From Streptomyces sp. AC555_RSS877 (lineage in GTDB: Bacteria; Actinomycetota; Actinomycetes; Streptomycetales; Streptomycetaceae): DNA of 64,000 nt. Shown in pieces: positions 1-9,355 of this stretch; position 1 is the stretch's first letter, and every line of letters begins with the position of its first letter. The stretch spans positions 1 to 64,000 of the forward strand of contig NZ_JAGMUK010000030.1 in assembly GCF_019049245.1 (NCBI RefSeq), given 5' to 3'. Both the position numbers and the translations under genes were made by a program. The notes beneath the pieces are model-generated. The model was not told the origin of the DNA and searched no databases. It was given only the letters and a program-made list of their open reading frames with translations.

Positions 1-2
1 GC

Positions 3-2543
3 ACCCCCCTGACCGCCCCCATACCCCCGCCCCCCGGCAACCTCCGTGCCCGTCTCACCTCCTTCGTCGGTCGGGAGGGCGACATCGACGCCATCCGGGG
101 GGATCTCGGCGCCGCCCGGCTTGTGACGCTGCTCGGGCCCGGTGGCGCGGGGAAGACGCGGCTCTCGCAGGAGGCCGCCGAGGCGGTGGGGGAGTCGGTG
201 CGGGACGGGGTGTGGCTGGCGGAGCTCGCGCCGGTGGACGACCCGGCCGCCGTACCGGAGGCCGTGCTGACCGCCGTGGGGGCGCGGGAGACCGTGCTGT
301 ACGGCGCCGGGGCCGAGGCCATGCGGGCCGGGGGCGAGCGGCACGACGACCCCGTCGAGCGGCTCGCCGAGCGCTGCGGCAGGCGCCGGATGCTGCTGAT
401 CCTCGACAACTGCGAGCACGTCGTCGAGGCCGCCGCCCGGCTCGTCGAGGAGTTGCTGGAGCGCTGCCCCGGTCTGACGGTGCTGGCCACCAGCCGCGAA
501 CCCCTCGGCGTACCGGGGGAGTTGGTGCGCCCCGTGGAACCGCTGCCGGAGCCGGTCGCGCTGCGGCTGTTCGCCGAGCGCGGGGCCGCGGCCCGGCCCG
601 GCTTCCGGGTGGAGGACGATCCCGACGTCTGCGCCGAGATCTGCCGGCGCCTCGACGGGCTGCCCCTCGCCATCGAACTCGCCGCCGCCCGGCTGCGGAT
701 GCTCACCCCACGTCAGATCGCCGACCGGCTCGACGACCGTTTCCGTCTGCTCACCTCCGGCAGCCGTACCGTCCTGCCCCGCCAGCAGACGCTCAGGGCG
801 GTCGTCGACTGGTCCTGGGAACTGCTCGGCGAGGGCGAACGGGACGTGCTGCGGCGGCTGTCCGTCTTCGCCGGCGGCTGCGACCTCGCCGCCGCCGAGG
901 CCGTCTGCGGCCCCGCCGCCTTCGACGCGCTCGGCTCGCTCGTCGACAAGTCCCTGGTGGTGGCCGCGCCTTCGGGCGACGACGGTATGCGCTACCGGCT
1001 CCTGGAGACCGTCGCCGAGTACGCGGGCGAACGGCTCGACGAGGCCGGCGACCGCGACGAGGCCGAGCGCGCGCATCTGACGTACTACCGCGAACTCGCG
1101 CGCGCCACCGACCCGTTGCTGCGCGGCTCCGGCCAGCTCGCCGCCATCGGGCGGCTGGAGCGTGAGAGCGAGAACATCCGCGCCGCCCTGCAACGCTCCG
1201 TCGCCGCGCGCGACGAGCAGGAGGTGCTGTGCCTGGTGCTGTCGATGGCCTGGTACTGGCAGATGCGCGACCTGCGCCTGGTGGCCCGCAACTGGTCCCG
1301 CGAGGCCCAGACCCTCGGCCCCGACCCCTTCGCCCCGCCCGGACGCCGCGCCGCCCCGGTGTGGGAGCGCTGCACGGACGTGCCGATGCCGTGGACCGGC
1401 GAGGTCCTCGAAGAGGCCAGGCGTGGTGCCCATCTCGTCCATCTCGCCTGCATGGACACGGAGTTGGAGGCATGGCAGACCCCGCGGGCGAAGGAGAAGC
1501 TGCGTGTCATCGCCGAGACCTACGAGCCCGGCCTGCCCCAGAGCTGCCGCATCCCCGGTTCCTTCTGTTTCTTCGCCGTCATGATGACCGGCGACGTGGC
1601 GCGGCTGCGTCACGTCATCGACGCCACCGTCGACACCTGCCGCAGCGCGCCCGGTTTCGAGTGGGAGCTCGCCGCCGGCCTCCATATGCGCGCCAACCTG
1701 CTCGCCAACCGCACCGACTGGGCGGGCGACGCGGCCCGTGACGCCGACGAGTCACTGGAGATCTACCGCCGCCTCGGGGACCTGTGGGGCACGGCCGAGG
1801 CCCTCTCCGCCCGCGGCGAGGCCCATGAGCGGCAGGGTGAGTACCGGCTCGCCGCCGCCGACTACGAGGCCGCGATCGAGCACGCCCAACGCATCGGCGC
1901 CCGCGCCCAGGTGGCCGTGCTCACCGCCCGCCTGGGCAGCGCGCTGCTGGAGTCCGGTGAGGCCGCTGATGCCGAGCGCGGCGAGCGCCTGCTGCGCGAG
2001 GTGATCGCCTGCCAGGACGGTGCCGGTCAGGATGCGATGGCCGCTGCCCGGCTCTTCCTCGCGGCCTGGCTCGGCATGACCGACCGGGTGCCGGAGGCCC
2101 GCGAGCAACTCCGGTTGCTGCGCGAGGAGTTCGACATCTCCCACTTCGTCGTCTTCGACGCCTTCATCCTCGGGGCGGAGGCCTGGGCGGAGGCCCTGGA
2201 CGGCCGGTACGAGCAGGCCCTCACCAAGGCCCGGCAGGCTCTGGAGCGGGGCGACGACCCCCTGTCCCAGGCCATCGCGCCGCACATGCGCTCCGGCTAC
2301 CTGGTCATCGCCGCGATGGCCCTCGCCGGTGCCGACGGCGGGCGCCGCGCCCGTGACGCCGCCCGATGCCTCGGCGCCGCCGCGGCCCTGCTGCCGCCCC
2401 GCCACACCCGGTCCGGCATGGAGCGCGCGGTCCTGGACCGAGCCGTGTCGCGGACCCGCGCCGCGCTCGACGACGAGGCGTACGAGGCGGCGTACGCCGA
2501 AGGCGGCGGCCTCTCCCTCGAAGAGGCCGCCGCCCTGGTCTGA
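3..2543 (+). CDS. AfsR/LuxR-type ATPase regulator, 5' end missing
   Basis: This is the C-terminal part of a large STAND-family transcriptional regulator. The reading frame is open from the window edge, so the start and any N-terminal DNA-binding/BTAD region lie outside. The visible part begins with the linker typical of this family (NLRARLTSFVGRE), followed by a Walker A motif (GPGGAGKT), a Walker B-like LLILDNCEHV, and the ATSREPL and GLPLAIELAAARL motifs of NB-ARC ATPases. The last ~400 residues are alpha-helical TPR-like repeats. It converges on the ABC exporter genes, with only 29 bp between stop codons. The family is well defined; whether the missing part is a SARP-type winged helix plus BTAD is inference from family architecture. 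Confidence 0.85.
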   Translation, partial: TPLTAPIPPPPGNLRARLTSFVGREGDIDAIRGDLGAARLVTLLGPGGAGKTRLSQEAAEAVGESVRDGVWLAELAPVDDPAAVPEAVLTAVGARETVLYGAGAEAMRAGGERHDDPVERLAERCGRRRMLLILDNCEHVVEAAARLVEELLERCPGLTVLATSREPLGVPGELVRPVEPLPEPVALRLFAERGAAARPGFRVEDDPDVCAEICRRLDGLPLAIELAAARLRMLTPRQIADRLDDRFRLLTSGSRTVLPRQQTLRAVVDWSWELLGEGERDVLRRLSVFAGGCDLAAAEAVCGPAAFDALGSLVDKSLVVAAPSGDDGMRYRLLETVAEYAGERLDEAGDRDEAERAHLTYYRELARATDPLLRGSGQLAAIGRLERESENIRAALQRSVAARDEQEVLCLVLSMAWYWQMRDLRLVARNWSREAQTLGPDPFAPPGRRAAPVWERCTDVPMPWTGEVLEEARRGAHLVHLACMDTELEAWQTPRAKEKLRVIAETYEPGLPQSCRIPGSFCFFAVMMTGDVARLRHVIDATVDTCRSAPGFEWELAAGLHMRANLLANRTDWAGDAARDADESLEIYRRLGDLWGTAEALSARGEAHERQGEYRLAAADYEAAIEHAQRIGARAQVAVLTARLGSALLESGEAADAERGERLLREVIACQDGAGQDAMAAARLFLAAWLGMTDRVPEAREQLRLLREEFDISHFVVFDAFILGAEAWAEALDGRYEQALTKARQALERGDDPLSQAIAPHMRSGYLVIAAMALAGADGGRRARDAARCLGAAAALLPPRHTRSGMERAVLDRAVSRTRAALDDEAYEAAYAEGGGLSLEEAAALV

Positions 2544-2572
2544 CGCGCACCGCCCGTGCCGTGGGCGCCGGG

Positions 2573-3394
2573 TCAGGCCTTGGTCCGGAACTTGTGGATC
2601 GCGACCGGCGCCATCACCGCGGTGATCGCCGCCGACCAGGCGAGGGTCACCCACACGTCGTGCGCGGCCGGACCGCCCACCATCAGTCCGCGTGCCGCGT
2701 CCGCGAGCGAGGACAGCGGGTTGTAGTCGGTGAAGTTCTGCAGCCAGCCCGGCATCGACTGCGTCGGCGCGAAGATCGACGAGCCGAACTGCAGCGGCAT
2801 CAGCACCAGGAAGCCCATGGCCTGCACGGACTGCGCGTTCTTCATCACCACGCCGAGGGTGAGGAAGACCCACATCAGGGCCGAGCCGAAGACGGCGGAC
2901 AGCCCCACGGAGGCGAGCAGGCCGGCCCAGTTGGTGATGTCGAAGCCCACCAGGACACCGACGACCATCAGGACCCCGGTCGCGAACAGCATCCGCATCA
3001 GTTCGACCGCGATCTTGGCGAACAGCACCGAGCCGCGCCCGATCGGCAGGGACCGGAAGCGGTCCATGACACCGGTGTTGAAGTCCTGGTTGAAGCCCGT
3101 GCCGACCCCCTGGGCCATGTTCATGCCCATCATGGCCATCAGGCCGGGCACGACGTACTGCACGTACGCGTCCTGGCCGCCGCCGAGCGACTGCCCGATG
3201 GAGCCGCCGAAGACGTACACGAACAGCAGGGTGAAGACGACCGGGAACAGGATGGCGTCGAACATCGACTCCGGGTCCTGGCGGATCCACAGCAGGTTGC
3301 GGCGGACCAGCGCGCCGGTGTGGCGCAGGTGGCCGCGCAGCGGGATCCGGGCGTCCGACCCGAGGTCGGTGGGGGCGAGTGCGGTGGCGCTCAT
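2573..3394 (-). CDS. ABC-2 type transporter permease (DrrB-like)
   Basis: This is the membrane subunit of an ABC exporter, 273 residues with about six hydrophobic segments. It resembles daunorubicin-resistance DrrB proteins: a short cytoplasmic N-terminus with RRNLLWIRQDPESMFDAILF, then FTLLFVYVFGG, and a conserved GMNMAQGVGTGFNQDF/RFRSLPIGRGSVL stretch. The start chosen is the ATG overlapping the TGA of the upstream ATPase gene (ATGA at 3391-3394), a standard sign of translational coupling. With the ATPase it should form a complete exporter of four subunits (two of each). The substrate cannot be read from sequence; drugs or lipids are usual for the family. Confidence 0.9.
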   Translation of the reverse strand: MSATALAPTDLGSDARIPLRGHLRHTGALVRRNLLWIRQDPESMFDAILFPVVFTLLFVYVFGGSIGQSLGGGQDAYVQYVVPGLMAMMGMNMAQGVGTGFNQDFNTGVMDRFRSLPIGRGSVLFAKIAVELMRMLFATGVLMVVGVLVGFDITNWAGLLASVGLSAVFGSALMWVFLTLGVVMKNAQSVQAMGFLVLMPLQFGSSIFAPTQSMPGWLQNFTDYNPLSSLADAARGLMVGGPAAHDVWVTLAWSAAITAVMAPVAIHKFRTKA

Positions 3395-4416
3395 ACGGCG
3401 ACCTCCTGGCGGTCGTCGGCGGGCGCGGCCTCCTGCGGGGCACTGGCACGGTGGCCGGTGAGGGACAGGAACACCTCGTCCAGGCTGGGCAGTTCGGTGC
3501 TGATGGAGGAGAGCGTGATGCCACGCGCGGTGACCGCGCCGACCACGGCGGTCAGCTGCTCGTCGCTGAGGATCGGGACGAGGGCGGCACCGCGTTCGGC
3601 GTCCACGGTGGTGGACGCGAGGCCGGTGATGCCCAGCTCGTCGAGGTAGGCGGCGAGCGGCCGCAGCTGCAGCGGGTCGAGCGGGCGGATGCGCAGGGTA
3701 CGGCCGCCGACCTTCGCCTTCAGCTCCTCGATGGCGCCGTTGGCGATGACCTTGCCGCGGTCGACGACCGTCAGCTCGGAGGCGAGCTGCTCGGCCTCCT
3801 CCATGTACTGGGTGGTGAGCAGGACGGTGACGCCGTCGCCGACCATCCGCTTGACCTCGTCCCACACCTCGTTGCGGGTACGCGGGTCGAGACCGGTCGT
3901 CGGTTCGTCCAGGTAGAGCACGGCAGGGTGGCCGATCAGCGACGCTGCCAGGTCGAGCCGCCGCCGCATGCCGCCCGAGTACGTCGCCGCGGGCCGCTTG
4001 GCCGCCTCGGTGAGCGAGAACCGCTCCAGCAGTTCGTCGGCCCGCGCGCGGGCGTCCTTGCGGGGCAGGTCGAGGAGCCGGCCGATCATGTAGAGGTTCT
4101 CCCAACCGGGGAGCTTCTCGTCCACGGATGCGTACTGGCCGGTCAGTCCGATCACCCGGCGCAGCTGCCGGGGCTGCCGTACGACGTCGTAGCCGGAGAC
4201 GGTCGCCCGGCCGGCGTCGGGCTGGATCAGGGTGGACAGGATGCGCACGAGGGTGGTCTTCCCGGCCCCGTTCGGCCCGAGCACACCCATCACGGTGCCT
4301 TCGCGCACGTCCAGGTCGACCCCGTCCAGCGCCTTGGTCTCGCCGTAGTGCTTGACCAGCCCCCGTACGGTCACGGCGCTGCCGGCGCCACTGGGGTTCT
4401 TGTCGGTTCGCGTCAT
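3391..4416 (-). CDS. ABC transporter ATP-binding protein (DrrA-like)
   Basis: This is the ATPase of the exporter, 341 residues. Walker A GPNGAGKTT, the Q-loop GLTGQYASVDEKL, signature YSGGMRRRLDLA, Walker B LYLDEPTTGLD and an H-loop region (LLTTQYMEEAEQLA) are present in order. A C-terminal DrrA-type extension of about 90 residues ends with LPSLDEVFLSLTGH. The start is the ATG giving MTRTDKNPSG; upstream in-frame codons lack family similarity. It lies directly before the permease with a 4-bp overlap. Sequence upstream of the start (4417-4510) contains several ACCGACAG-like repeats on the plus strand that may be regulatory, but I cannot assign them. Confidence 0.92.
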   Translation of the reverse strand: MTRTDKNPSGAGSAVTVRGLVKHYGETKALDGVDLDVREGTVMGVLGPNGAGKTTLVRILSTLIQPDAGRATVSGYDVVRQPRQLRRVIGLTGQYASVDEKLPGWENLYMIGRLLDLPRKDARARADELLERFSLTEAAKRPAATYSGGMRRRLDLAASLIGHPAVLYLDEPTTGLDPRTRNEVWDEVKRMVGDGVTVLLTTQYMEEAEQLASELTVVDRGKVIANGAIEELKAKVGGRTLRIRPLDPLQLRPLAAYLDELGITGLASTTVDAERGAALVPILSDEQLTAVVGAVTARGITLSSISTELPSLDEVFLSLTGHRASAPQEAAPADDRQEVAV

Positions 4417-4658
4417 GGGGACGACGTTGTCAGGGCCCACCGACAAACGGCCGACAGTCCGCCGACGGCCACCGACAGGGCACCGACTACTGGGTTTGTT
4501 GGTGCACCTCTCGGCCGACCCTGACGGGTGGTGGGTGGACACAGGCCGGGGGTCTGGGGGCGGAGCTCTCAGGGACGGTCGGAGCCGAGAGCGGCAGCAG
4601 CCCGCCGACGGGGGAAGATCGGCGGGCTGCCTGTGGTGCCGCAATGGCTCAGCTCGGG

Positions 4659-5534
4659 TCAGTGCACCGAGTGCTCCTCCAGCGGGAACGTCCCGCCGAC
4701 CACGTCCTCGGCGAACGCCTTCGCCGCGTTCCCCATGACCTCACGCAGGTTCGCGTACTGCTTCACGAACTTCGGCATCCGACCACCGGTCAGCCCGAGC
4801 ATGTCGGTCCACACCAGCACCTGCGCGTCGGTGTCCGGTCCCGCGCCGATGCCGACCGTCGGAATGTGCAGGACACGCGTGACCTCGGCCGCCAGCTCCG
4901 CCGGGACCAGTTCGAGGACCACCGCGAACGCGCCCGCGTCCTGCACGGCCTTCGCGTCCCGCAGCAGCTGCTGGGCGGCTTCCTCGCCGCGGCCCTGGAC
5001 GCGGTAGCCCATGGAGTTCACGGACTGCGGGGTCAGCCCGATGTGGGCCATCACGGGGATCCCGGACTCCACCAGCAGTTCGATCTGCCGGTGCGAGCGC
5101 TCGCCGCCCTCCAGCTTCACGGCCCCGACCCCGGCCTCCTTCACCAGCCGGGTCGCCGAGCGCAGCGCCTGCACCGGACCCTCCTGGTAGGAGCCGAAGG
5201 GCAGGTCGCCGACGATCAGGGCACGCTGCGTGCCCCGTACGACCGCCGCGGAGAGCATGGTCATCTCGTCGAGGGTGACGGGCACGGTGGTCTCGTACCC
5301 GAGGTGACAGTTGCCCGCCGAGTCCCCGACCAGCATGACCGGGATGCCGGCCTCGTCGAAGACGGACGCGGTCATCGCGTCGTAGGCGGTGAGCATGGGC
5401 CACTTCTCGCCGCGCTCCTTGGCGGCGGCGATGTCGCGCACGGTGATACGGCGCGTGCCCTTGCCCCCGTACAGCGTCTTGCTGCCGTCGGAGGTCTTCT
5501 GCTGCGCAGGCTGGGCAGCCGGAAGCTTCGTCAT
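4659..5534 (-). CDS. panB: 3-methyl-2-oxobutanoate hydroxymethyltransferase
   Basis: PanB transfers a hydroxymethyl group from 5,10-methylene-tetrahydrofolate to alpha-ketoisovalerate, the first committed step of pantothenate and coenzyme A synthesis in the cytoplasm. The 291-residue protein shows the family landmarks: [66 protein letters not shown] [25 protein letters not shown] and [20 protein letters not shown]. An AAGGAGCC ribosome site precedes the selected ATG by about 6 bases, which decides the start over longer in-frame alternatives. The first ~25 residues are a family-variable tail. It is a single-gene unit, divergent from the DHA2 exporter gene. Confidence 0.97.
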   Translation of the reverse strand: MTKLPAAQPAQQKTSDGSKTLYGGKGTRRITVRDIAAAKERGEKWPMLTAYDAMTASVFDEAGIPVMLVGDSAGNCHLGYETTVPVTLDEMTMLSAAVVRGTQRALIVGDLPFGSYQEGPVQALRSATRLVKEAGVGAVKLEGGERSHRQIELLVESGIPVMAHIGLTPQSVNSMGYRVQGRGEEAAQQLLRDAKAVQDAGAFAVVLELVPAELAAEVTRVLHIPTVGIGAGPDTDAQVLVWTDMLGLTGGRMPKFVKQYANLREVMGNAAKAFAEDVVGGTFPLEEHSVH

Positions 5535-5704
5535 TGCAACGGCTCCTTCGTCATCTCGAGGCGCCCTGACGGCGTCCCCGGACCACGTCCATGGTGGCAC
5601 CTCGTGCCGGAGAGGGCCAGGGGACCCCCATGTGATCCCTGCGTACGCACGATCCGTGCAGGACCTGTGATGGCCGCGTACGTAAGAGCCCGGTAAAGAA
5701 ATTC

Positions 5705-5727
5705 CGATACGGTACCGTCTCGTATCG
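5705..5727. promoter_or_regulatory. Candidate TetR-type operator
   Basis: GATAC (5706-5710) and GTATC (5722-5726) form an inverted repeat around an internal palindrome ACGGTACCGT. It lies 21 bp before the exporter ATG in the panB/exporter divergent region, where a repressor would block transcription. The regulator encoded behind the exporter (7378-8022) is the obvious candidate, but binding is inferred from position and symmetry only. Confidence 0.45.
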
Positions 5728-5747
5728 TAAATCGTTAGCCTCGAACC

Positions 5748-7310
5748 ATGACAACTCCTGCCACGGTTCACCGGCGCCGCTGGGCGATCCTCGGCGTCCT
5801 GATGCTGAGCCTGCTGATCGTGGTGCTCGACAACTCGATCCTGAACGTCGCCATCAAGACGATCTCGACCCCCGCCCCGACCGGCCTGGGCGCCACCCAG
5901 GGCGAACTGGAGTGGGCGATCAACGCCTACACCCTGGTCTTCGCCGGCCTGCTGTTCAGTGCCGGTCTGCTCGGCGACCGCCTCGGTCGCAAGAAGGTGC
6001 TGCTCGGCGGGCTCGTCGTGTTCGGCATCGGCTCCGCCCTCGCCGCATCCTCCGGCACGCCGGGCGAGCTGATCGCCTTCCGCGCACTGATGGGCCTCGG
6101 TGCCGCCTTCGTGATGCCGGCCACCCTCGCCGTCCTGATGAACGTCTTCGAGCGCGAGGAGCAGCCCAAGGCCATCGGGATCTGGGCGGGCGGCGTGGGC
6201 CTAGCCATCGCCATCGGCCCGATCACCGGCGGCATCCTGCTCGACCACTTCTGGTGGGGCTCGGTCTTCCTCATCAACGTGCCGATCGTAATCGTCGCGG
6301 TCGCCCTGATGCTCTGGCTGGTGCCCGACTCCCGCGACCCGAACCCCGGCCGGCTCGACCCCCTCGGCGTCTCCCTGTCGGTCGTCGGCCTCGTCCTGCT
6401 CGTCTACGGCATCATCAAGGGCGGCCAGAGGGCCGACTTCACCGACGCAACGGTCCTGGCGACCATCGCCGCCGGAGTCCTGGTCCTCGTCGCCTTCGTG
6501 GTGTTCGAGAAGCGCAGCGACCATCCGTCCGTCGACGTCACGTACTTCAAGAACAAGGTCTTCTCCGCCGCGATCGCCGCCATCGCGCTGGTCTTCTTCG
6601 CCCTGATGGGCGTGACCTTCTTCTCGGTCTTCTACACCCAGAGCGTGCGCGGCTACTCGCCGCTCCAGACCGGTCTGCTGCTGCTGCCGCTGGCCGCCGC
6701 CCAGATGATCTTCGCGCCGCGCGCCCGGCTGGTCGTCGACCGCTTCGGCTACAAGGCCACCACCACGGCCGGCCTGGTGGTCATCGCGGCGATGCTGGCC
6801 GCCTTCGCCACGCTGGAGGCGGACACCCCGATCTGGATCCTCGAGGTGATCTTCTTCCTGATGGGCGCCGGCATGGCGCACATCATGACCCCGGTCAGCG
6901 TCGTGATCATGCAGACCCTGCCCCGCGAGAAGGCCGGCTCCGCCTCCGCGCTCAGCAACACCTTCCGCCAGGTCGGCGGCGCACTGGGCATCGCCGTCCT
7001 CGGTTCGGTGCTGTCCACGGCGTACCGAGGCGGCATCGAGGACCGGCTCGGCGCGGTGCCCGCGGGCCTGCGCCACACCGCGGGGGAGTCCATCGAGGCG
7101 ACCCTGGGTGTCGCCGCGAAGCTCGGCCCCAGGGGCGACGCGCTCATCGGCCCGGCCAACGACGCGTTCCTGCACGCCATGCACGTCACCGCGCTGTGGG
7201 GAGCGGGCGTCGCGGTGATCGGCGCGGTGACCGTGGCGCTGTTCCTGCCGGGGAAGGAGCCGGCGCGTCAGGAGGGCGAGGAGGAGCAGGAGTTGGTGGC
7301 GGCGGAGTAG
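5748..7310 (+). CDS. MFS drug exporter, DHA2 (14-TMS) family
   Basis: This is an integral membrane proton-coupled exporter of 520 residues, the usual length for 14-helix DHA2 transporters of the EmrB/QacA type. Visible motifs include motif C-like [13 protein letters not shown] in helix 1 (family: D in TM1), motif A as [13 protein letters not shown] after helix 2, and an antiporter-type region in [31 protein letters not shown]. Long hydrophobic segments run to residue ~500, ending with a charged cytoplasmic tail. No clear Shine-Dalgarno precedes the ATG. A TetR-family gene follows 67 bp downstream on the same strand, so this looks like a drug-inducible exporter-repressor operon. The substrate is unknown. 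Confidence 0.92.
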   Translation: MTTPATVHRRRWAILGVLMLSLLIVVLDNSILNVAIKTISTPAPTGLGATQGELEWAINAYTLVFAGLLFSAGLLGDRLGRKKVLLGGLVVFGIGSALAASSGTPGELIAFRALMGLGAAFVMPATLAVLMNVFEREEQPKAIGIWAGGVGLAIAIGPITGGILLDHFWWGSVFLINVPIVIVAVALMLWLVPDSRDPNPGRLDPLGVSLSVVGLVLLVYGIIKGGQRADFTDATVLATIAAGVLVLVAFVVFEKRSDHPSVDVTYFKNKVFSAAIAAIALVFFALMGVTFFSVFYTQSVRGYSPLQTGLLLLPLAAAQMIFAPRARLVVDRFGYKATTTAGLVVIAAMLAAFATLEADTPIWILEVIFFLMGAGMAHIMTPVSVVIMQTLPREKAGSASALSNTFRQVGGALGIAVLGSVLSTAYRGGIEDRLGAVPAGLRHTAGESIEATLGVAAKLGPRGDALIGPANDAFLHAMHVTALWGAGVAVIGAVTVALFLPGKEPARQEGEEEQELVAAE

Positions 7311-7377
7311 GGCTCGTCCTGGGGCGGGCAGGCGGCGGGGGAGAATCCCCCCAGTGCGACCGAAGGGACGGGACAAC

Positions 7378-8022
7378 GTGAGCCTTGCCGAAAGCCGGCC
7401 TCGCAGAGACGGCCCCGCCAAGGGCCGGCCACGCAGCGAGGCCGTGGAGCGCGCCATCGTCGAGGGCGTGATGAGGCTCCTGGAAGAGGGCGTACCGCTC
7501 GCCGAACTGTCCATCGAGCGCATCGCCCGTACCGCCGGCGTCGGCAAGGCCACCATCTACCGGCGCTGGAGCGGCAAGGAGGAACTCTTCGTCGACGTCG
7601 TGCGCACGGCGGAGCCACCGGACCCGGAACTCCCCGGCACGTCGCTGCGCGACGACCTCGTGGCCCTCCTCGAACAGTTGCGCCAGCGCGGGCTGATGAC
7701 CCGGTCGTCGGCGCTCCTGCACAACGTCTACGCCCAGATGAAGAGCAGCCCGAAAGTCTGGACGGCGTACCACGCCACCGTCGTCGAGCCGCGGCGCCGG
7801 CGCCAGATCGAGCTGTTGCGCCGCGGACAGCGCAACGGCGAACTGCGCACGGACGTCGACGTCGAGCTGATGAACGACATGTTCACCGGCCCCATGCTCT
7901 TCCGCACCGTCATGCGTCCGGACGCCGAACTCCCGGCCGGCCTGTCCGAACGGATCGTCGACACGGTGCTCGAAGGGCTACGGCCCGTCAGCTCACCGCC
8001 CGTCAGTTCGCCGTCACCGTAG
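7378..8022 (+). CDS. TetR/AcrR family transcriptional regulator
   Basis: This is a DNA-binding repressor of 214 residues. The N-terminal helix-turn-helix is seen in ELSIERIARTAGVGKATIYRRWSGKEELF, the standard TetR recognition helix with Y-x-R/H-W/F. The rest is the ligand-binding domain, with a TetR_C_11-like region (FTGPMLFRTVMR). I chose GTG at 7378, which has GAAGGGA at a good distance; a GTG at 7354 would add eight residues and is possible. It lies downstream of the DHA2 exporter and probably controls it through the inverted repeat at 5705-5727. Confidence 0.88.
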   Translation: MSLAESRPRRDGPAKGRPRSEAVERAIVEGVMRLLEEGVPLAELSIERIARTAGVGKATIYRRWSGKEELFVDVVRTAEPPDPELPGTSLRDDLVALLEQLRQRGLMTRSSALLHNVYAQMKSSPKVWTAYHATVVEPRRRRQIELLRRGQRNGELRTDVDVELMNDMFTGPMLFRTVMRPDAELPAGLSERIVDTVLEGLRPVSSPPVSSPSP

Positions 8023-8217
8023 GGCTTGTCCGGCCGCGTGTGCGCGTTTCGTCACAGAGGGCGCTTTCCCCGGCGGCCACCGGAACTCCGCGCGCCCGCT
8101 CGTACGTCCTCGTGCCCGTACGGCCGTCGCGGGACGGCAGGAACAGGGCGGATCATCCCCTAGGGTCGTAGGACACGGGGGGCGAACGGTGTGCACGGCG
8201 GGCAGTGAGGCAACGGT

Positions 8218-9267
8218 ATGGCGCAGCAGGCGTACATGACGGAAACGGACAACGGAGGCTCGGGACCCGAGCGCCGGGGAGCCCGGTTCCGGCGCCTGAT
8301 GAACCGCCTCGGCGCAGGCTGGCGCGGTGACCGGCGGGTCTGGCGCCGTGGCCTCGTCGTCGCCGGGCTCGCGGTCCTGGCCGCCCTGATCATGCTGCTG
8401 CACGCGCAGATCCCCAACCGCGTCGGCAACCTCGGCAGTCTCATCGAGACCTTCCTGCCCTGGCTGGGTCTCGCGGTGCCGGTGCTGCTGGTCCTCGCTC
8501 TCGTACGGAAGTCGGCGACCGCCCTGGTCGCGGTGCTGCTCCTGTCGGCCGTCTGGTTCAACATCTTCGGCAGCCTCCTCACCGACAAGGCCGCCACCGG
8601 CGGTGACCTCACCGTGGCCACGCACAACGTCAACGCCGACAACCCCGACCCCGCCGGCACCGCCCGCGACGTGGCCGCCTCCGGCGCGGACGTGGTCGCC
8701 CTGGAGGAGCTGACGGAGGGGGCGGTCCCGACGTACGAGAAGGCCCTGGCGTCGACGTACCGGTACCACTCGGTGCAGGGCACCGTCGGGCTGTGGAGCA
8801 AGTACCCGCTCACGGGCGTCAAGCCGGTCGACATCAAGCTGGGCTGGACGCGCGCCATGCGCGCCACGGTGACCACGCCCGCCGGGCAGGTCGCGGTGTA
8901 CGTCGCCCACCTGCCGTCGGTACGGGTGAAGGTGGAGGCCGGGTTCACGGCCCGGCAGCGCGACAAGAGCGCCGACGCGCTCGGCGAGGCCATCGCCGAC
9001 GAGAAGCTGACCAGGGTCGTGCTGCTCGGCGACCTGAACGGCACCATGAACGACCGCGCGCTCAACGCCGTCACCTCCCAGCTGCGCTCCACGCAGGGCG
9101 CGGCGGGCAGCGGCTTCGGGTTCAGCTGGCCGGCGTCGTTCCCGATGGCGCGGATCGACCAGATCCTGGTGAAGGGCGTCGAGCCGGAGAGCTCGTGGGC
9201 GCTGCCGGAGACCGGGAGCGACCACCTTCCGGTGGCCGCGCGTGTGAACGTCGCCACGTCGAACTGA
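8218..9267 (+). CDS. Membrane-anchored endonuclease/exonuclease/phosphatase-fold protein
   Basis: The protein has 349 residues. Residues ~45-125 contain three hydrophobic segments (GLVVAGLAVLAALIMLL, WLGLAVPVLLVLALV, ALVAVLLLSAVWFNIF). The C-terminal ~220 residues form an EEP fold with the expected signatures: ATHNVNADN, a metal-binding ALEELTE glutamate, the catalytic LLGDLNGTMNDRAL, ARIDQILVKG and the final GSDHLPVAARV. The enzymatic domain is predicted to face outside. Members of this superfamily hydrolyse phosphodiesters or phosphomonoesters (nucleic acids, inositol phosphates, sphingomyelin); the substrate here is not evident. It stands alone between the TetR gene and a second exporter. 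Confidence 0.85.
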   Translation: MAQQAYMTETDNGGSGPERRGARFRRLMNRLGAGWRGDRRVWRRGLVVAGLAVLAALIMLLHAQIPNRVGNLGSLIETFLPWLGLAVPVLLVLALVRKSATALVAVLLLSAVWFNIFGSLLTDKAATGGDLTVATHNVNADNPDPAGTARDVAASGADVVALEELTEGAVPTYEKALASTYRYHSVQGTVGLWSKYPLTGVKPVDIKLGWTRAMRATVTTPAGQVAVYVAHLPSVRVKVEAGFTARQRDKSADALGEAIADEKLTRVVLLGDLNGTMNDRALNAVTSQLRSTQGAAGSGFGFSWPASFPMARIDQILVKGVEPESSWALPETGSDHLPVAARVNVATSN

Positions 9268-9355
9268 TCCGACCTGCCGGAATACCGGGGGCGGGCGTCT
9301 TTGTTCCGTAATTGAACATACGCTGGTACGGAACTCCGCTCTCCCCTGAAAGGCA

